Below are positions 6,601-7,462 of a stretch of 7,462 nucleotides of DNA, one piece after another. Each line of letters starts with the position of its first letter. Positions within the stretch are counted from its first letter, which is position 1. The stretch lies in contig CAMWQZ010000045.1 of the NCBI GenBank assembly GCA_947176515.1, forward strand, positions 1 to 7,462, in the 5' to 3' direction. The stretch comes from an uncultured Bacteroidales bacterium (GTDB taxonomy: Bacteria > Bacteroidota > Bacteroidia > Bacteroidales > Muribaculaceae). Under the pieces are notes generated by a model. The model was not told where the DNA came from and searched no databases. It saw nothing but the letters and a program-made list of their open reading frames with translations. The position numbers and the translations under genes were made by a program.

Positions 6601-7462
6601 TGAAAGTACTTAAATTCGGTGGCACTTCGGTCGGTTCGGCCGAGCGCATCAAACATGTGGCCGGTCTTATTACGTCAAGCGGCCGCAATATAGTGGTTCT
6701 ATCCGCGATGGCCGGAACGACTAATACTCTTGTCGAAATAGCTGACTATCTGTCGAAAGGCAATGTGCCTGGCGCTCAAGAGACTCTAAATCACCTCAGC
6801 ATGAGGTATCGCAATGTTATTGATGAACTTTTTGATGCACCCGGGCCGCATAGCCGTGCAAAGGCTGTGATTGATGAGCGATTTTCGTATATCCGTGCTT
6901 TAGTGCGCGGCGAATACTCTATGGCTGTCAACAAAGAGATATTAGCTCAAGGCGAGCTGATGTCGACGGCAATGATGGATATTTATCTTAATGAGGAAGG
7001 CGTTAAATCTGTGTTACTGCCGGCGCTCGATTATATGCGAACTGACGTCAACGGCGAGCCTGACATGAAGTATGTATCTACTCGCCTGCGCCGTCTGCTC
7101 GACCTTAACCGAGATGCTGATGTGTTTATAACCCAAGGTTATATATGTCTGAATGCAGTTGGGGAGATTGACAATCTAAAGCGTGGAGGAAGCGACTATT
7201 CGGCATCAATTATCGGTGCCGTCGTGGATGCAGACGAGATTGAAATTTGGACTGACATCGACGGTATGCACAATAATGATCCGCGCTATGTTGAAAATAC
7301 GTCGCCTGTAGGAGAACTTAATTTCGAAGAAGCTGCCGAGTTGGCTTACTTCGGGGCAAAGATACTTCATCCAAACTGCGTGTTGCCGGCCAAGCTTGCA
7401 AATATACCTGTGAGACTGCTCAATACTCTTGACCCAAGGGCCCGCGGAACAGTGATTTACAA
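6601..7462 (+). CDS. lysC: Aspartokinase, 3' end beyond the window
   Basis: This cytoplasmic enzyme phosphorylates aspartate to aspartyl-4-phosphate, the first step to lysine, diaminopimelate, methionine and threonine. The visible 287 residues start at ATG 6601 and cover the amino-acid-kinase domain. KFGGTSVGS at 5-13 is the N-terminal signature, VLSAMAGTTNTL at 33-44 and LAQGE at 115-119 follow, and KRGGSDYSA at 194-202 is the aspartate/ATP-binding loop. WTDIDGMHNNDPR at 217-229 and AELAYFGAKILHP at 246-258 are diagnostic. The fold matches Bacteroidales monofunctional aspartokinases of about 440 residues, so the C-terminal ACT regulatory domains lie outside the window. A bifunctional fusion to homoserine dehydrogenase cannot be excluded from this part alone, but the sequence resembles the monofunctional class. 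Feedback type cannot be judged without the ACT region. Confidence 0.95.

Overview
The window looks like chromosomal DNA from a Bacteroidales gut bacterium; Muribaculaceae is a guess from memory. Four genes or operons are preceded by a TAnnTTTG element, the Bacteroidetes -7 promoter box, and strong Shine-Dalgarno sites are absent. The aspartokinase and the alpha-amylase-family protein also resemble Bacteroidales forms. Both window edges cut into genes.

Layout. (1) 1-1206, + strand: C-terminal part of an ArnT/PMT-like membrane glycosyltransferase, with an in-frame stop at bases 1-3. (2) 1207-1354: purine-rich repeat, a period-9 tandem repeat and a strong bidirectional terminator between convergent genes. 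(3) 1355-4910, - strand: a patatin-like lipase and a GH13 alpha-amylase-family enzyme joined by an ATGA overlap, then PRPP synthase (prs) with its own promoter. (4) 4911-5179: divergent intergenic region with the lipase promoter, a second copy of the purine-rich repeat, and three and a quarter copies of a 33-bp tandem repeat. The last copy supplies the -33 box of the next promoter. (5) 5180-6526, + strand: an AT-rich AAA_14/DUF4143 ATPase with a PD-(D/E)XK-like C-terminal motif. (6) 6601-7462, + strand: aspartokinase, cut by the window end.

Most of the window is housekeeping: nucleotide precursor supply, aspartate-family amino acids, alpha-glucan and lipid hydrolysis, and envelope glycosylation. 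The outlier is the ATPase with its repeat array, which looks like a single-gene insertion between conserved genes. I do not see a multi-gene defence or mobile system. The 33-bp array overlapping the ATPase promoter is the observation most worth following up.
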